Below, piece after piece: positions 36,773 to 47,708 of a stretch of DNA of 64,000 nucleotides (position 1 is its first letter; every line of letters begins with the position of its first letter). The DNA comes from Citrus sinensis (lineage: Eukaryota > Streptophyta > Magnoliopsida > Sapindales > Rutaceae), in NCBI RefSeq assembly GCF_022201045.2, contig NC_068556.1, forward strand, positions 21,743,501-21,807,500. The letters are read 5' to 3'. A program made the translations under genes and the position numbers. The notes beneath the pieces were generated by a model that was not told the DNA's origin, ran no database searches, and saw only the letters and a program-made list of their open reading frames with translations.

Positions 36773-37421
36773 CATAATTTGATTTTTTTTTTTTTTTACA
36801 ATCACTTATTCATAAGTTTGACTATCTGTCAATGACGCTTGTTCTAATATTAGATGCGACTAGGGTATCCCATGTGAGGTACCATACGTAGTTCGGCCTC
36901 GCTAATGCTTACTAAAAATTACATCCGAATTTGTTATAACTTTATAATAGTTAGTTCTCATACCTCTGTTTTTTTTTTTTTTCAAAAAGAAATTATTATT
37001 ATTAAACAACTCGTTACGTAAAATCTATATTTTAAACGGTCCTTGGTGGGCCACAAATTAACTGTCATCTTTCTCTAATTTCTGCTTTCTTTTTTGGCCG
37101 AAAGTTCATGCCTTCTCATTTTCTCAAACTTTATGCATTTGTTGATGACTTTCGACGTAACCGAAAAATGAAATGATTTTGTATTTTGAATCAAGTTAAA
37201 GCATGATGAGTCTTCAAAACCAAGAGTGCGTTCTCGGTTTCATGTGGGATGCAAGGAAGATAATTGATTAATTAATTATTGGATTCTAGAATTCGAGTTC
37301 GTTAATGACTTTAAAGTAATTGTTGGTCTGACCTAGCGTGAAAAGTTATAAGACACTTTTATTATTGCTTTTAATAAAATTTCCCACAACAAATAAATAT
37401 ATAATGCCACCAATGTCATAA

Positions 37422-37453
37422 CCTAATAATAATAATAATAATAATAATAATAA
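37422..37453. repeat. AAT trinucleotide microsatellite
   Basis: About ten uninterrupted AAT units. A simple repeat that is likely to vary in length between individuals. Confidence 0.9.
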
Positions 37454-38207
37454 GATTATAATTAACAAGTTTCATGATATGTATAATTATTGAAAGTAAT
37501 ACTAATGATTATAATCTTACTCTCAATTATTATATGTTATTTATCTATTAAATAATAAATTTCATAATTAATAATTTTATTATTTTATTATTTAATAATT
37601 AAAAATTATAACAGTTAGTATTCAGGTTGAGACTTAACTATTAAGATCACTAACATTATTATTTTTTTAAAATATAGATGATGGCATTTATAAAATATTT
37701 AGCGCAATAATTAACCTGCTAACTTGATTAGAAAACAAAGGTAACAAAATTTGTTAATTACGGAAAGAATTTAAATAAGAGGAAATTAAAATAAAAAAAT
37801 AAAAAATATGTCAAATAATCAGGAAAGATTGCAAGCCACATAATTTGTGAAAATAAATAAAAAAAATGAAAGAAAAAGAAAAAGAAAATAAAAGAAGAAA
37901 TTGAAAAGGAAAGCAAAGGGGGAGAGTGAGGAGTGGGGTTGGGGGAGGAAGATTGATTCCATTCAAAACAAAAGCGTCTGATTCGGATAATTTTCCTGCG
38001 CTCTTTTCATATTCTTCCTTTTACTTTTCTCTCCATAATTCTTTTCTTCTCTTTGACCACCCGCTCTCTCTCTCTCTACACTTTTCTAGGGTTCCTTTCC
38101 TTGCTCACATTTCTCTCCAATTCCCCTCCATTCATTCATTCCTTCATAGACTCACTCGTCGTCTTCACTCAGAGTCTCTTCCCGTTCTCTCACCCTCTCA
38201 ATTTCAA

Positions 38208-40811
38208 ATGGCCAATTTCACAGCTTCATCCTCCGCCGGATCATCGTCGTCTTCCGTAGCTGCCCTCGATGATTCCTTCGAAGACGCCTGCAGTATCTGC
38301 CTCGAGCCTTTCTCCACTGACGACCCCGCCACTGTATGAAAAAAATCTCTTGCTTTTCTTTCTTTTCGATGTTTGCTCTCTCACCACCGCTTTTCTTAAA
38401 ATATGCAGTTAAAACGTCGCCGTACTTAACTGTTGGATTAGCATTTCTGTCTGAAAAACTATTTATTTGGTCTCCATTCGCTGATTCTTTGAAATCATTT
38501 TTTTTATTTTGCCCGCTCGAACACACCATGGGATTGATATGAATTGTTATGGTCTCTGTCGTTTGATTTGCGTTTTTCTGTTTCTGGAATTATTTGGTTC
38601 ATTCAATCATGAGACTGTTACTTGAGGATTTGAAGTAATTGGTTAATCCAAATAGAACTCTAGGTTTGAAGAAGCAATAACCTTTAATGCAATTCTGCTT
38701 GTTTCAGGTTACCAGCTGCAAGCATGAATATCATCTTCAGTGTATTCTTGAATGGTAAGCTCTTGTAATTATGTTTTGGTTGTATTCCACTGTGATACTC
38801 TATAACCTGATAAATTGAATAACTCTAGTTGAATCCGTCTCTCATTTAGGTCACAGAGAAGCAAAGAGTGTCCAATATGTTGGCAGCAATTTGTCCTGAA
38901 AGAACCAGCCTGGTACATGACGTTCTTTTTAATAGCTTTACTTCACCGCATTCAGATGTCTTTATTTGTCCAGCGTCGAATGATGAAGGAACATAGTCTC
39001 CGTTTGATTTTAGTTTGTCTTTCTATACTGTAGCCAAGAGCTTCTAGCTGCCATCGAGAGTGAAAGGCTTTCCAAGTCAAGGCCTATAGCTTCTGCTGCT
39101 CCTGTTACTTTCCCTGAAGATTTTGATAATGGGCCGGTGATTATTTAGTTTGGTTTCAAATTAAGTTGTCGACTTTTTATTTTGAAAAAAAATTTGTTTG
39201 GCGAGATAGAGTTTATTATTATACCTCTAAGATGCGAGATGGGATATTTCAGGATGGTACTTACTTTGATTACGATGATATGGAAGCACGTATTATGCAG
39301 CATCTAGCTGCTGCTCGCTATTTTCGCAGAAGAGAGATGCAGAGATACCCTGCACTTGATGCTTCCCAAGTGGTTGATTCTAGTTCTGCTGCAACTGCTT
39401 CTTTAATGCTGCCAACAAATGCGAATTCACCTAATTTTTGTCATGGGTCATCTGACACTGATATCCCAACTTCTGTCATAAGATCAACTGACAATGCTCA
39501 ACCTCCCTCATCTGATCCTGGTACTAACAGAGATGGCCCTTTTAAATCCAGGTATTTGTTCAGAACTCAAAAGTCCAATTATTTTCCATATTTCAGATGT
39601 TTTCAACTAGCATTTGGCTGGCAAAGCCAAAGAGGTTCTTGAAAAGGATAAAGAAAACTAGAATTGGCTTGGAATGCTAAATTATTCCTGTAAAAGATTT
39701 TTCAGTGGTGCAGTGAAATAATAGTCAGCTTGGGCGGAAGTAAGAATGATTTCTACCCACTTATATAAGCTGATCTGCATTCTTTTTTCCCCATTTGTTG
39801 TTATTTGTATTTTTGAAACACTTGTTGTTGTCTTCTTCTTTTACAAGTGGATCCTTAGAAAGCTTTTGCTTCCATTGCACACGTTTTTGTAATCATACAT
39901 TCATTTCATAGATTTCCATTGTTTATATATATGTTTCATATGATTCAATGGATCATTTTTGTTTCAGAGTTTTCTTCAGACAGTCACCACCTGATAGTCC
40001 AAGGAGGCCAAACCCTTCTGAGGTATTCTCCTTCTCAGAGTCTGTAAAATCGAAATGGTCTGCTGCTTCAGCCAGGTAGATTTTCTGCAACTTGGTTCCC
40101 TTTGGGATTGGTATTTTATATGTTTCAACTTGTCCATCTGAATTGTGTTTGTTTCTTAACAGATACAAGGAATCAATCTCAAAAGGTACCCGCAGTTTAA
40201 AGGAGAGGCTGCTTTCTCGGAACACCTCAGTTAAGGAATTAAGCAAAGAAGTTCAGCGAGAGATGAGTGCAGGAATTGCTGGTGTTGCAAAAATGATAGA
40301 ACGCCTAGATCTTGCCTCAAAGCGAAGTGGAACCCCTGCCCCTTCTTCTGCTAATGCAGGGGGGCCATCCAGTGCTTTATTTAAAGGAAAGGGTGTACAA
40401 GAGAGTGCCGTGAACAGGAGAAGTGCAGAAGTTGCTCCTGATTTAATGTCAGCTGCACCCTCAAATGTCACTGGTACCAATTCAGCTCAATTGGAAGTAG
40501 CACATCAGGTTATAGAACTTCTCCTCTGCTGCTCTGTTGCTCTTTTTTTTTTTTTTTTACTTTTTGATATCTCTTTATTACTTCCAAATGCTGTATGGCC
40601 ATTTGACTGCATAGAACACCCCATTTTGAAATAGCTTTGAGATCCAAGCTTGCCCATACTTGGAGAAAGTGTAGAGAAAAGAAAGTTTACCTTTATATCA
40701 ATTTATTTAATTTTAATAAAAAAGATGTGACTCATGGCTGGTTATGATAGACGTTCTTTTTCTGTTGGCAGAGAGGACTCTGATGCTGAAGAATGGGGGA
40801 CTCGTTGCTAA
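38208..40811 (+). CDS. RHF1A: RING-H2 E3 ubiquitin ligase RHF1A-like
   Basis: RING-type ubiquitin ligase; in Arabidopsis RHF1A/RHF2A promote gametogenesis by degrading a KRP cell-cycle inhibitor. Eight exons: 38208-38333, 38708-38754, 38850-38912, 39034-39136, 39253-39551, 39968-40075, 40163-40508, and a tiny last exon from about 40776, giving 375 aa. RING-H2 at about residues 27-70: DACSICLEPF, SCKHEYHLQC, ECPICW. Other family blocks: MEARIMQHLAAARYFRRREM, then RYKESISKGTRSLKERLLSR and KELSKEVQREMSAGIAGV. The intron at 39137-39252 interrupts GP|DGTYFDYD. The acceptor of the last exon is ambiguous: three overlapping AGs at 40770-40775 give three different tails. I prefer the third, which yields DSDAEEWGTRC. 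RHF1A rather than RHF2A is chosen by the RING and C-terminal helices. Confidence 0.9.
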
Positions 40812-41385
40812 CCTTTAATATGTTAATAGCAATGCAAGTGACGGCAGTGAAGAAACCAACATGGTCATTGGTCGGCGTCCTGCATTGCCACCGTATACAG
40901 ACTAAAAACTTTAGTCAGTCAGTAAAAGCTATTTCAGCACTAGCCTGTAGAGTTACTTTATTATCACTTTTATTTTGAGGAAATCAAGGTAGAAATCCTA
41001 GAGAATTGGGCATTTCCTCCACTGGCTTTTATTGATTGCACTTTCTATTTTGTTAACAAACTATGTTCTGCTCTGCCTTAGACTGATATAATCTATTTTC
41101 AACATTTAGCTTTACCGTAATCGTCTTATAAACTGATCTAGCATTACATTATCAGGTAAGCTTTATCCCCATAGCTTATCACCAACTATATATTTATATT
41201 GGTGAGGAAGAGCAGATACAAAAACAACATTATATATACACGAAATCGTCGTCTCTGGACACTTTTGGACCTGTGGTTGTGACCTGATTTTATTCAGTAC
41301 ACTCTTTCTGTCCTTCACCTGCTCTTATAGTATTACACAATGCACCGGGTACAGAGTACACCCTTCCAATGGAAAAAATAACGCG

Positions 41386-42070
41386 CGGTTTATATATATC
41401 TATATATATATATATAAATATATATAGTACTGTTATTTACCCCGAATTTACACCCTAAATGTAAAACGCTACTTTTGGTTTCATTTGCTTTTGAAAAGCA
41501 CGTGTTTCAGTTTACTTTTTCCTTTTAATTGCCAGCACTTGTGTTTCAGCAAGGAATACTGCAACGCAAATGTGTTTGCTTCCCAATTCATCACTTCATT
41601 ACACTGGCTGAATCTTGTAATCAATCGCATGTTGACTTGTTAACGAATTTACAATAAGATTAAAGAAAAAAATTAAAAAAGTGAACAACTGCAGTTTATT
41701 ATTCTTCTCCTTAATCATGTATGTAACTCATACATACAAATACAATGAAATCAATCCATCAAAATTGTTCCATGCACAGGAACACAGAGTAAACAAAAAC
41801 AATTGGCGACTGTCGTGTAACAGAAAAAAGTAAAGGAGATTTGTGTGGTTCGTCAAAAAAGCAAGAAAAGGGATATGAGGAACTGATTTGTTATCTAACA
41901 AAGTAAAAGAAACAGAGAGAAATAAACATGTGTGTGTAACAGAGAAAAGCAAAAAAAAAGAAAGTGTTAAACTGAAACACGTGCTTCTCAAAAGCAAATG
42001 AAACCAAACGCAGCGTTTTACATTCGGGGCGCAAATTCGGTGTAAATAACTTTTTCCATATATATATAGG
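41386..42070. mobile_element. Foldback/MITE element with about 84-bp inverted arms
   Basis: The left arm 41432-41515 (GTTATTTAC.CCGAATTT ... AAAGCACGTGTTTCAGTTTA) is the reverse complement of 41968-42050 with about 10 differences. Outside the arms lie TA repeats (41386-41427 and 42056-42069) that may be part of the element or its TA-rich target. The 450-bp core has no transposase. Each arm carries a CACGTG palindrome. The superfamily was not determined. Confidence 0.8.
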
Positions 42071-42162
42071 ATCACGATCAACTCACAAGATCATGCATGA
42101 CTACCAAGCCACCTGCTTGGTACATAACTTGTGAGCAACTTCAACGATACAATACAATATAG

Positions 42163-42441
42163 GATGCCTTTGGAATAAAAATTGGATAATTGTAATTTTT
42201 AAATTATAGTATTAAAGTGTTTAATAAATATTAGTTGTTATAGTTTGGAATGTATGTTAATATGATTTTTCAGTTGTATGATGGGAAATCTATTATATCT
42301 TTAATAATTTTATTAAAATTATTATTAAAATTTTATATTTACTATATATTATTAATTTTTATTTAATAATTACAATTTTTTTTTACAGTAACTGTAACTT
42401 AAAAATTACAGTCCTTCAATTCAAAATCGGATCATAGGCAT
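42163..42441. mobile_element. Possible short MITE, AT-rich
   Basis: The ends ATGCCTTTGG.A..AAAATTG and, reversed from the right, ATGCCTATGATCCGATTTTG are similar, and both arms share TGTAATTTTTAA further in. The core is almost pure A/T. Arms are imperfect over about 45 bp. No clear target duplication was found. Confidence 0.4.
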
Positions 42442-42791
42442 TGTACCGTAAATATACAATGATAGATCGGTAACATGCTCGCCAGGCCGAGCTAGCGAGC
42501 TGCCCTATTCATTGGCGCTTCGCTCCCTAGTGTCTTGATCATGTCCTCCAGCGTGGATGCTACCTGCAACAGGGTCCACACAGGCCCCAGTCAATGGCTA
42601 CATACCACAATATCTAATACCGTTGGATTGCTCAGTATAATCGTTCACTAATTGATGTTAACTTCATGATAGAGCTTCCTTCTCTCATGTGCTTCAAAGC
42701 ACGCCGGGACAGGAAGAACTGGGAGAAAATATTAGTTCTAAAGACCCTTTCCAACGGGGTCTCGGTGATACCATCATCCAGAAAGAATTAG

Positions 42792-42960
42792 TCATGTTCT
42801 GCTGAGCTCAGCTGCATTATTCACCAGAATATCAACCTTCAAACTTCCCGTACCCATTGACAACTTGATCAATTGCCCATTTGCAATTCTCATCAAATCC
42901 GACATGGCAGGTACAGCGATGGGTCTTTTGCATATCACTCGTCTTAGCAACTTGTTATCA
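42792..42960 (-). pseudogene. Fragment resembling a short-chain dehydrogenase
   Basis: The minus strand reads LKVDILVNNAAELS, which is the NNAG/NNAA strand of classical short-chain dehydrogenases (KLDILVNNAG). No GxxxGxG motif or YxxxK site is present in frame nearby, and the frame upstream runs into a tandem repeat. It is unlike the TSC10 gene at 48-49 kb, which reads VLVVNQG there. A decayed fragment is the best guess. Confidence 0.4.
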
Positions 42961-42968
42961 CTCGTCTT

Positions 42969-43060
42969 AGTAACTTGAAACATCAACAGCAGTAGTAAAA
43001 TTATTTTAGTAACTTGAAACATCAACAGCAGTAGTAAAATTATTTTAGTAACTTGTAACA
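42969..43060. repeat. 39-bp tandem repeat, about 2.3 copies
   Basis: The unit starts AGTAACTTGAAACATCAACA and ends GTAGTAAAATTATTTT. Copies start at 42969 and 43008, and a partial third at 43047. The two full copies are identical. The length is a multiple of three, so the minus strand reads a 13-residue repeat (FQVTKIILLLLLM), which has no known meaning. Confidence 0.9.
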
Positions 43061-43281
43061 TTCTATTCCGATTCTAAAATAAAGTAAATACATCGTGACA
43101 ATATAATTCCTTTTGATTTCAATTCTTACAGTTCGAATAAATATTTTATTCTATTCTTATTTCAGCTCATTCTCATTTAATGCATTCTCGTTACCGATTA
43201 GTAAACGTTCCATAAACTTATTGCAAGTCCTCATATATGTATATATATACAATTTTTAAATTCAAAAAATTTAAAAATAGA

Positions 43282-43542
43282 TCAAATTCCAGCCGGCCAC
43301 TTCATCAGAGGCTGATTACATGACAAAGCACAACAAAGCTGGCGATAGTGGGTTGGGTTCAAGAGCAGGCATTTATCGATTTGGTCAACAATAAGAAAGG
43401 TCGTATGACTGAAATTTTTTGGATAATCCCCGAGGTCCAAAACCAACGCAAGCATTTTTCGAAAGTGAGATTTCAACACATCTCCAGATTTTGTAATGTC
43501 ATGCTCATGCTTTAGCCAAATTTGCTTTCGTGAATAGTACAA
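43282..43542 (-). other. Unrecognised open frame, 86 codons
   Basis: Open frame reading MYYSRKQIWLKHEHDITKS at the start, then LALVLDLGDYPKNFSHTTF and IDKCLLLNPTHYRQLCCALS. The residue mix looks protein-like rather than random, and no low-complexity bias is present. I do not recognise a family. No intron signals or neighbours give it a context. It may be a gene fragment left by a transposon. Confidence 0.3.
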
Positions 43543-43903
43543 CTGATCTATGGCTGCGTCCTATGCCAGTAGAAATAGTTCATGTATTCACAGCGTTGAA
43601 TGAATAACAGTGCTAATTTCTTATTAAAAAAAGGGGGGAAAAAAGACAAGAGGCATCTATCTTTAAAAGCAAATGAAAAACAAGAGGCAATTCTCTCAAA
43701 CTGCTTTTACCATAAACTTATTCACAATGTAGGAACAACCTTATTTTTAGAGGGTTAACAAAGTAAGAAAGATAAACACTAAAACTAGATTGGAGCAACA
43801 TTTCCAAGTTATTATTCGCGGACCTTCTCTGCTAAGAGTAATTGAAAAACATGCTATACGCATACAAAAGCTTGAATCGATGGCAAACGATACTGAAACA
43901 TAT

Positions 43904-46045
43904 TTAGATCTGTCCCAAAATGACATCAGCACCAGAAACCTTCATGTTCGATGGTGCTTCCTCTACATTAAGAGCCTTAATCTTCCCATCCTCTACATAT
44001 GCTGACCACCTGTACAAAAGAAAAGTGAAAAAAAAAAGGCATTATCTTAGTAAGTGAAATTATGAAGTTAAATCTAAACAGACTATTCATGTCTTGATTG
44101 GATAATATTTAGCAAATAAGGTAATAGACTTGTTAAACTTTAGTATATTAAATAATTCAAAGAATACCTTTCAGAGCGAGGACCAAGCAAAGCAGCAGAA
44201 AGATCTTTTCCCAAGTCCAAGCTCTTGTGGAAGCTTCCATCAAAGTCACCATAAAATTCAATCTGTTAAAAGCATGAACAAAAAACACATGATATTACTA
44301 ATGGCATATCAACCACAAGTCATTCAAAATAAAGAAAAATAAATAACAACGCAAGTGCTGTATCAGCCTAATAGGATTTTAAACTATAGTATTTATAACC
44401 TGCATAACTCAATGATTCAGAAGACTAATCAAACACTCTGTACTGAGGGAGTGGAAACGATAACAAAATCTACAACCAAAACCTGGTATTTTGTCTCCTT
44501 CGACTTTAGATGTTCTAGGTACTAAATATAGGGTAGACTTGGTCTAGAACTTATTTTTATTGCCTTGGACAAGGAGGATATGCTGAAGACAATTATAAGA
44601 GCCATATCAACCACACCCCTCATTAAGGAAGAAAGCAATTGAGAGGAAACATATCTGACTAACCAGTTATAATACTCAACTAAACGACAAAAATTAAACC
44701 AATAATATTATAACAATTGTGAAATAAAATCGCTAAGGCACCAAAATTCTCTTGAAGCTAAGAGAATAAAAGCAAAGCAAATAACTTACAACATCTTTGG
44801 CTTGAAGTTTCTCTGCCCAGCCATTCATAACGTATGGATCATTAACGGCCACACAAATTACAGAATCAATCCCTTTAGCCTTGAACTTGTCAATGTTATT
44901 CTTGTAACTAGGGACATGCTGATTTGAACAAACTCCCGTATATGCACCCTAGAAGATGGTAAGATGCCAAGCAAAACATAAATCAAGAATAAAAGATATT
45001 TGTCTATGTACAGATCAGTATCTTTTGGGTAACTTTATCTCTTCCAAAGTCTAAAAGTAAATTCTACAACATCTATAAAACGAATTTTACCATCATGTTT
45101 GAAGAAAATGTTGTGTTAAGTCCTTAGTGGAGCATCAGCATTTTTATTCTATGAACACAAAAACAATCATGTCGGTTCAAATAACAGAATTATATATTGT
45201 CCTGTGAAAAATTATCAAACAACCTTGTATTTACTATAACAAGAAAAATCAATAAATCAATAGATAAATAAAGATAAAATGCTTTGTGCAGAAGCTCTCA
45301 AATTCCACTTTATTCATTTAGCTCAAGCACTAAACCCCAAGCAGGAAACATATTGAAATCACATTGACAAGTTTCAACATTCCATTTCAACCAGGGAAAA
45401 TTGGTCCTTTACTAATTATAACAAGTCAGCTAATTATGCCACTAAGAGAACAAACTCTTGCTATGTTAAGCTTCCGCTTTTAAGCAAAACTCCTTTTAGC
45501 AAATGGGCCACACTTATCACACTAACCGTTCCATAAACTCAAGCATCAACACAGACTTCACAAAATCATACACACACTTATTAATTGTACCAACAAGATC
45601 CACCGAAATTGTTCATCAAACAAAAAATTTATGTAAAAGTATAATTTGTTATGGAGTAACTTACAGGGAGCCCGAAAATGACTACTTTCTTTCCCTGAAA
45701 ATGTGAAAAATAAAACATAAGTTCAGTCAAGTAAACAACATCATAAAGAACTTTACTTTAAAAAGAAAATAAAATGAAATGAAATTAGAAACCCAATTAA
45801 AAAATGAAAAGTAAAGAAGGAACCTTGAAAATGTCTTTAATAGGAGTGGTGGCGAAATTGGAAGAGACACCTTCGTCCCAGGTCCGAGCTTTCTGGAGAG
45901 AAACATCCTGCGCGGCAGAGACCATGTCACTGCCCACTGCAACCGACGCATACGCTCTTGATGACGTGGGGATTCGAAGGCTATCGATCACTGACCTTAT
46001 AGCATAAGGGCTGCTTCGCTTCAGTATAAGTGACGCCATGCTCAT
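43904..46045 (-). CDS. PRXIIF: Peroxiredoxin-2F, mitochondrial
   Basis: Type II peroxiredoxin of the mitochondrial matrix that reduces hydrogen peroxide and alkyl hydroperoxides. Five exons, 203 aa: 46045-45824, 45694-45665, 44948-44790, 44262-44168, 44009-43904. The first ~30 residues (ILKRSSPYAIRSVIDSLR) form an Arg/Ser-rich presequence. A second ATG two codons in is an equally good start. Catalytic C91 lies in PGAYTGVCSNQHVP, and C116 in DSVICVAVNDP; their spacing of 25 matches type II enzymes. Other landmarks: NGWAEKLQAKD, YGDFDGSFHKSL, GPRSERWSAYVEDG and the end VILGQI. Arabidopsis PRXIIF is 201 aa. Confidence 0.95.
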
Positions 46046-47708
46046 GATGATAGCGTGCTTTCTCGATTGTCGTGTTCTGCGGTTCTGACTTACGGGGATG
46101 GTATTGAAGTATTAACTATTAACCGGTCTTTCAAAATTGGGTTTATAGTCTATATACCGATGGGCCTCGAAGTGACCAAATGAGTCCACCAATTGTAGCC
46201 CCTTTGCCCCATTTTTTTTAATTTTTTTCTAGGAATATGAATATCATCTCATGTATGTAAGTGTAACAGCTTATGCTGAATATTTTTACAAATTGTATTA
46301 TTTATCTATATGTATTAATATTTTATTATTTAAAGAAAATTATTTTTTCCAAATATTTAAAAATAAACTCAGGTCATTATTAGCACAATTTGCATCACAA
46401 TAAAGATAAGATACCTAAAAACTTTTTTATGGCAGGTATAAGTAGATTTGTAATGTAACAACATCAAAAAGTAATATAAAGAATTACAAAATTGTTTTTT
46501 ATTTGAATAACTGATTTCAATTCCAGCCCATAATTCTTCTTATTAACGGTCTAATGACTCTCAAAGCTGCAGAGTTGATATGTTCTATGCATTTCAATTA
46601 CAACGCATTATCCACCTGGATGGTTGCCCATATTCCATCTGCCTAATATTAGAAAGTAGAAACCAGAGGTGGCATGGAATCTTGTTTCTTCAAGACTGAT
46701 CCTGAAATCAGTTTGAAGTCCGAAACTCAAACTCTTAGAGATGTTCACCAATCGTAAGGACTCAGAGGTCTGCATGATTAACACCTGCTGCAATCCAGCA
46801 ACAACATGTAGCCATATCAAACACCAAGGGCTTCTAATTCCCTGACCCTGAAATGAAAAATCATTCAAGACCATCGCATTTCAGCAACAACTCTCATTTC
46901 CAAAAATGAAAACAAAACAGCATCCTAAATAGAATAAAATCTATCAGTTGAAGAGATCATTCCTTTCTACACTTCAAAACCATATCAAAATGCAAACATT
47001 GCAAAGTATTCTCAGCACTTGAGTAAGACTATTGACAGTCATAGAGAGAGGGAAAAAAAATTACCAAACATAGTTATTCTTCATTGGCAATAAGAAACAT
47101 AATTGCATATAGTATTCTACCTCTGATACCTAGAAGATGAAATCATTCACTTTTTCCTGTAACAAATCTAATGTAGCTCATTTTTTCCTTTACTAACTTT
47201 TTCGATATAATCGTGCATTCACTATCCAGCGGTTTTAATTGTAGATATAGATCCTAGCATGCAGCTTAGCAAACCCTCAACCACCATATCCTAGAGTGAA
47301 GTTCATCAAGAAGGGAAAAAAAAAAAACTGGCAATTATGACTTAAGAAAAGATGATAGCAATTACAGACCAGTTTGAATTTGGGTAAGAAGTAGATTTTA
47401 CTCATACTTTATGTCCTTGGCAGATATCAACGAGAAATATTTTTTTATCGAAATGAAAATCATCAATAATAGCAGAAAAATTCAAACACATCCCATGGTG
47501 AGCACAATGAATTGATACAAAAGAAGTCCAGTCTACTGTAATACTTAAACGACCAAGCAAAACCAAGGCTGTTTTGAATGCATTAATGATAAAACTGGAA
47601 CAAATACAGATCTCTCAGTCATCTGCACTTCCTTTTCTTAATCACTTTAAAGGGTACACTCTAGTCGTAAAAGAGAGGATAGCAACAGTGAAATTATAAT
47701 TGTGTAGA
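46046..47708. other. Promoter side of PRXIIF and 3' flank of TSC10
   Basis: AT-rich spacer. A minus-strand open frame at 46608-46874 has no recognisable domain; it could lie in a 3' UTR exon of TSC10, because a strong donor overlaps that gene's stop codon. No other gene seen. Confidence 0.45.

Larger units (their letters stand above)
35623..38207. other. Intergenic DNA between divergent RH58 and RHF1A
   Basis: Promoters of both genes must lie at the two ends. The right end has a long pyrimidine-rich 5' leader (about 38030-38200, with a CTCTCTCTCT run). The centre is AT-rich and holds the small hairpin element at 36679-36772 and an AAT microsatellite at 37424-37452. No gene recognised. Confidence 0.5.
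40812..43281. other. Repeat-rich gap between RHF1A and PRXIIF
   Basis: About 40812-41350 is the RHF1A 3' UTR and flank. It is followed by the foldback element, a smaller MITE-like element, a dehydrogenase-like fragment and a 39-bp tandem repeat, each listed separately. Confidence 0.5.

Noticed and set aside
37424-37452. CRISPR-like or other structured array
   Set aside because: It is a simple AAT microsatellite in a plant nuclear genome; no spacers exist.
39166-39642. 158-codon frame starting MSTFYFEKKF as an independent gene
   Set aside because: It is RHF1A exon 5 extended backwards into the preceding intron and forwards past a good donor at 39552.
41728-42081. 117-codon minus-strand frame (Phe/Leu-rich)
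   Set aside because: It lies inside the foldback element and runs through its right arm; composition is low-complexity.
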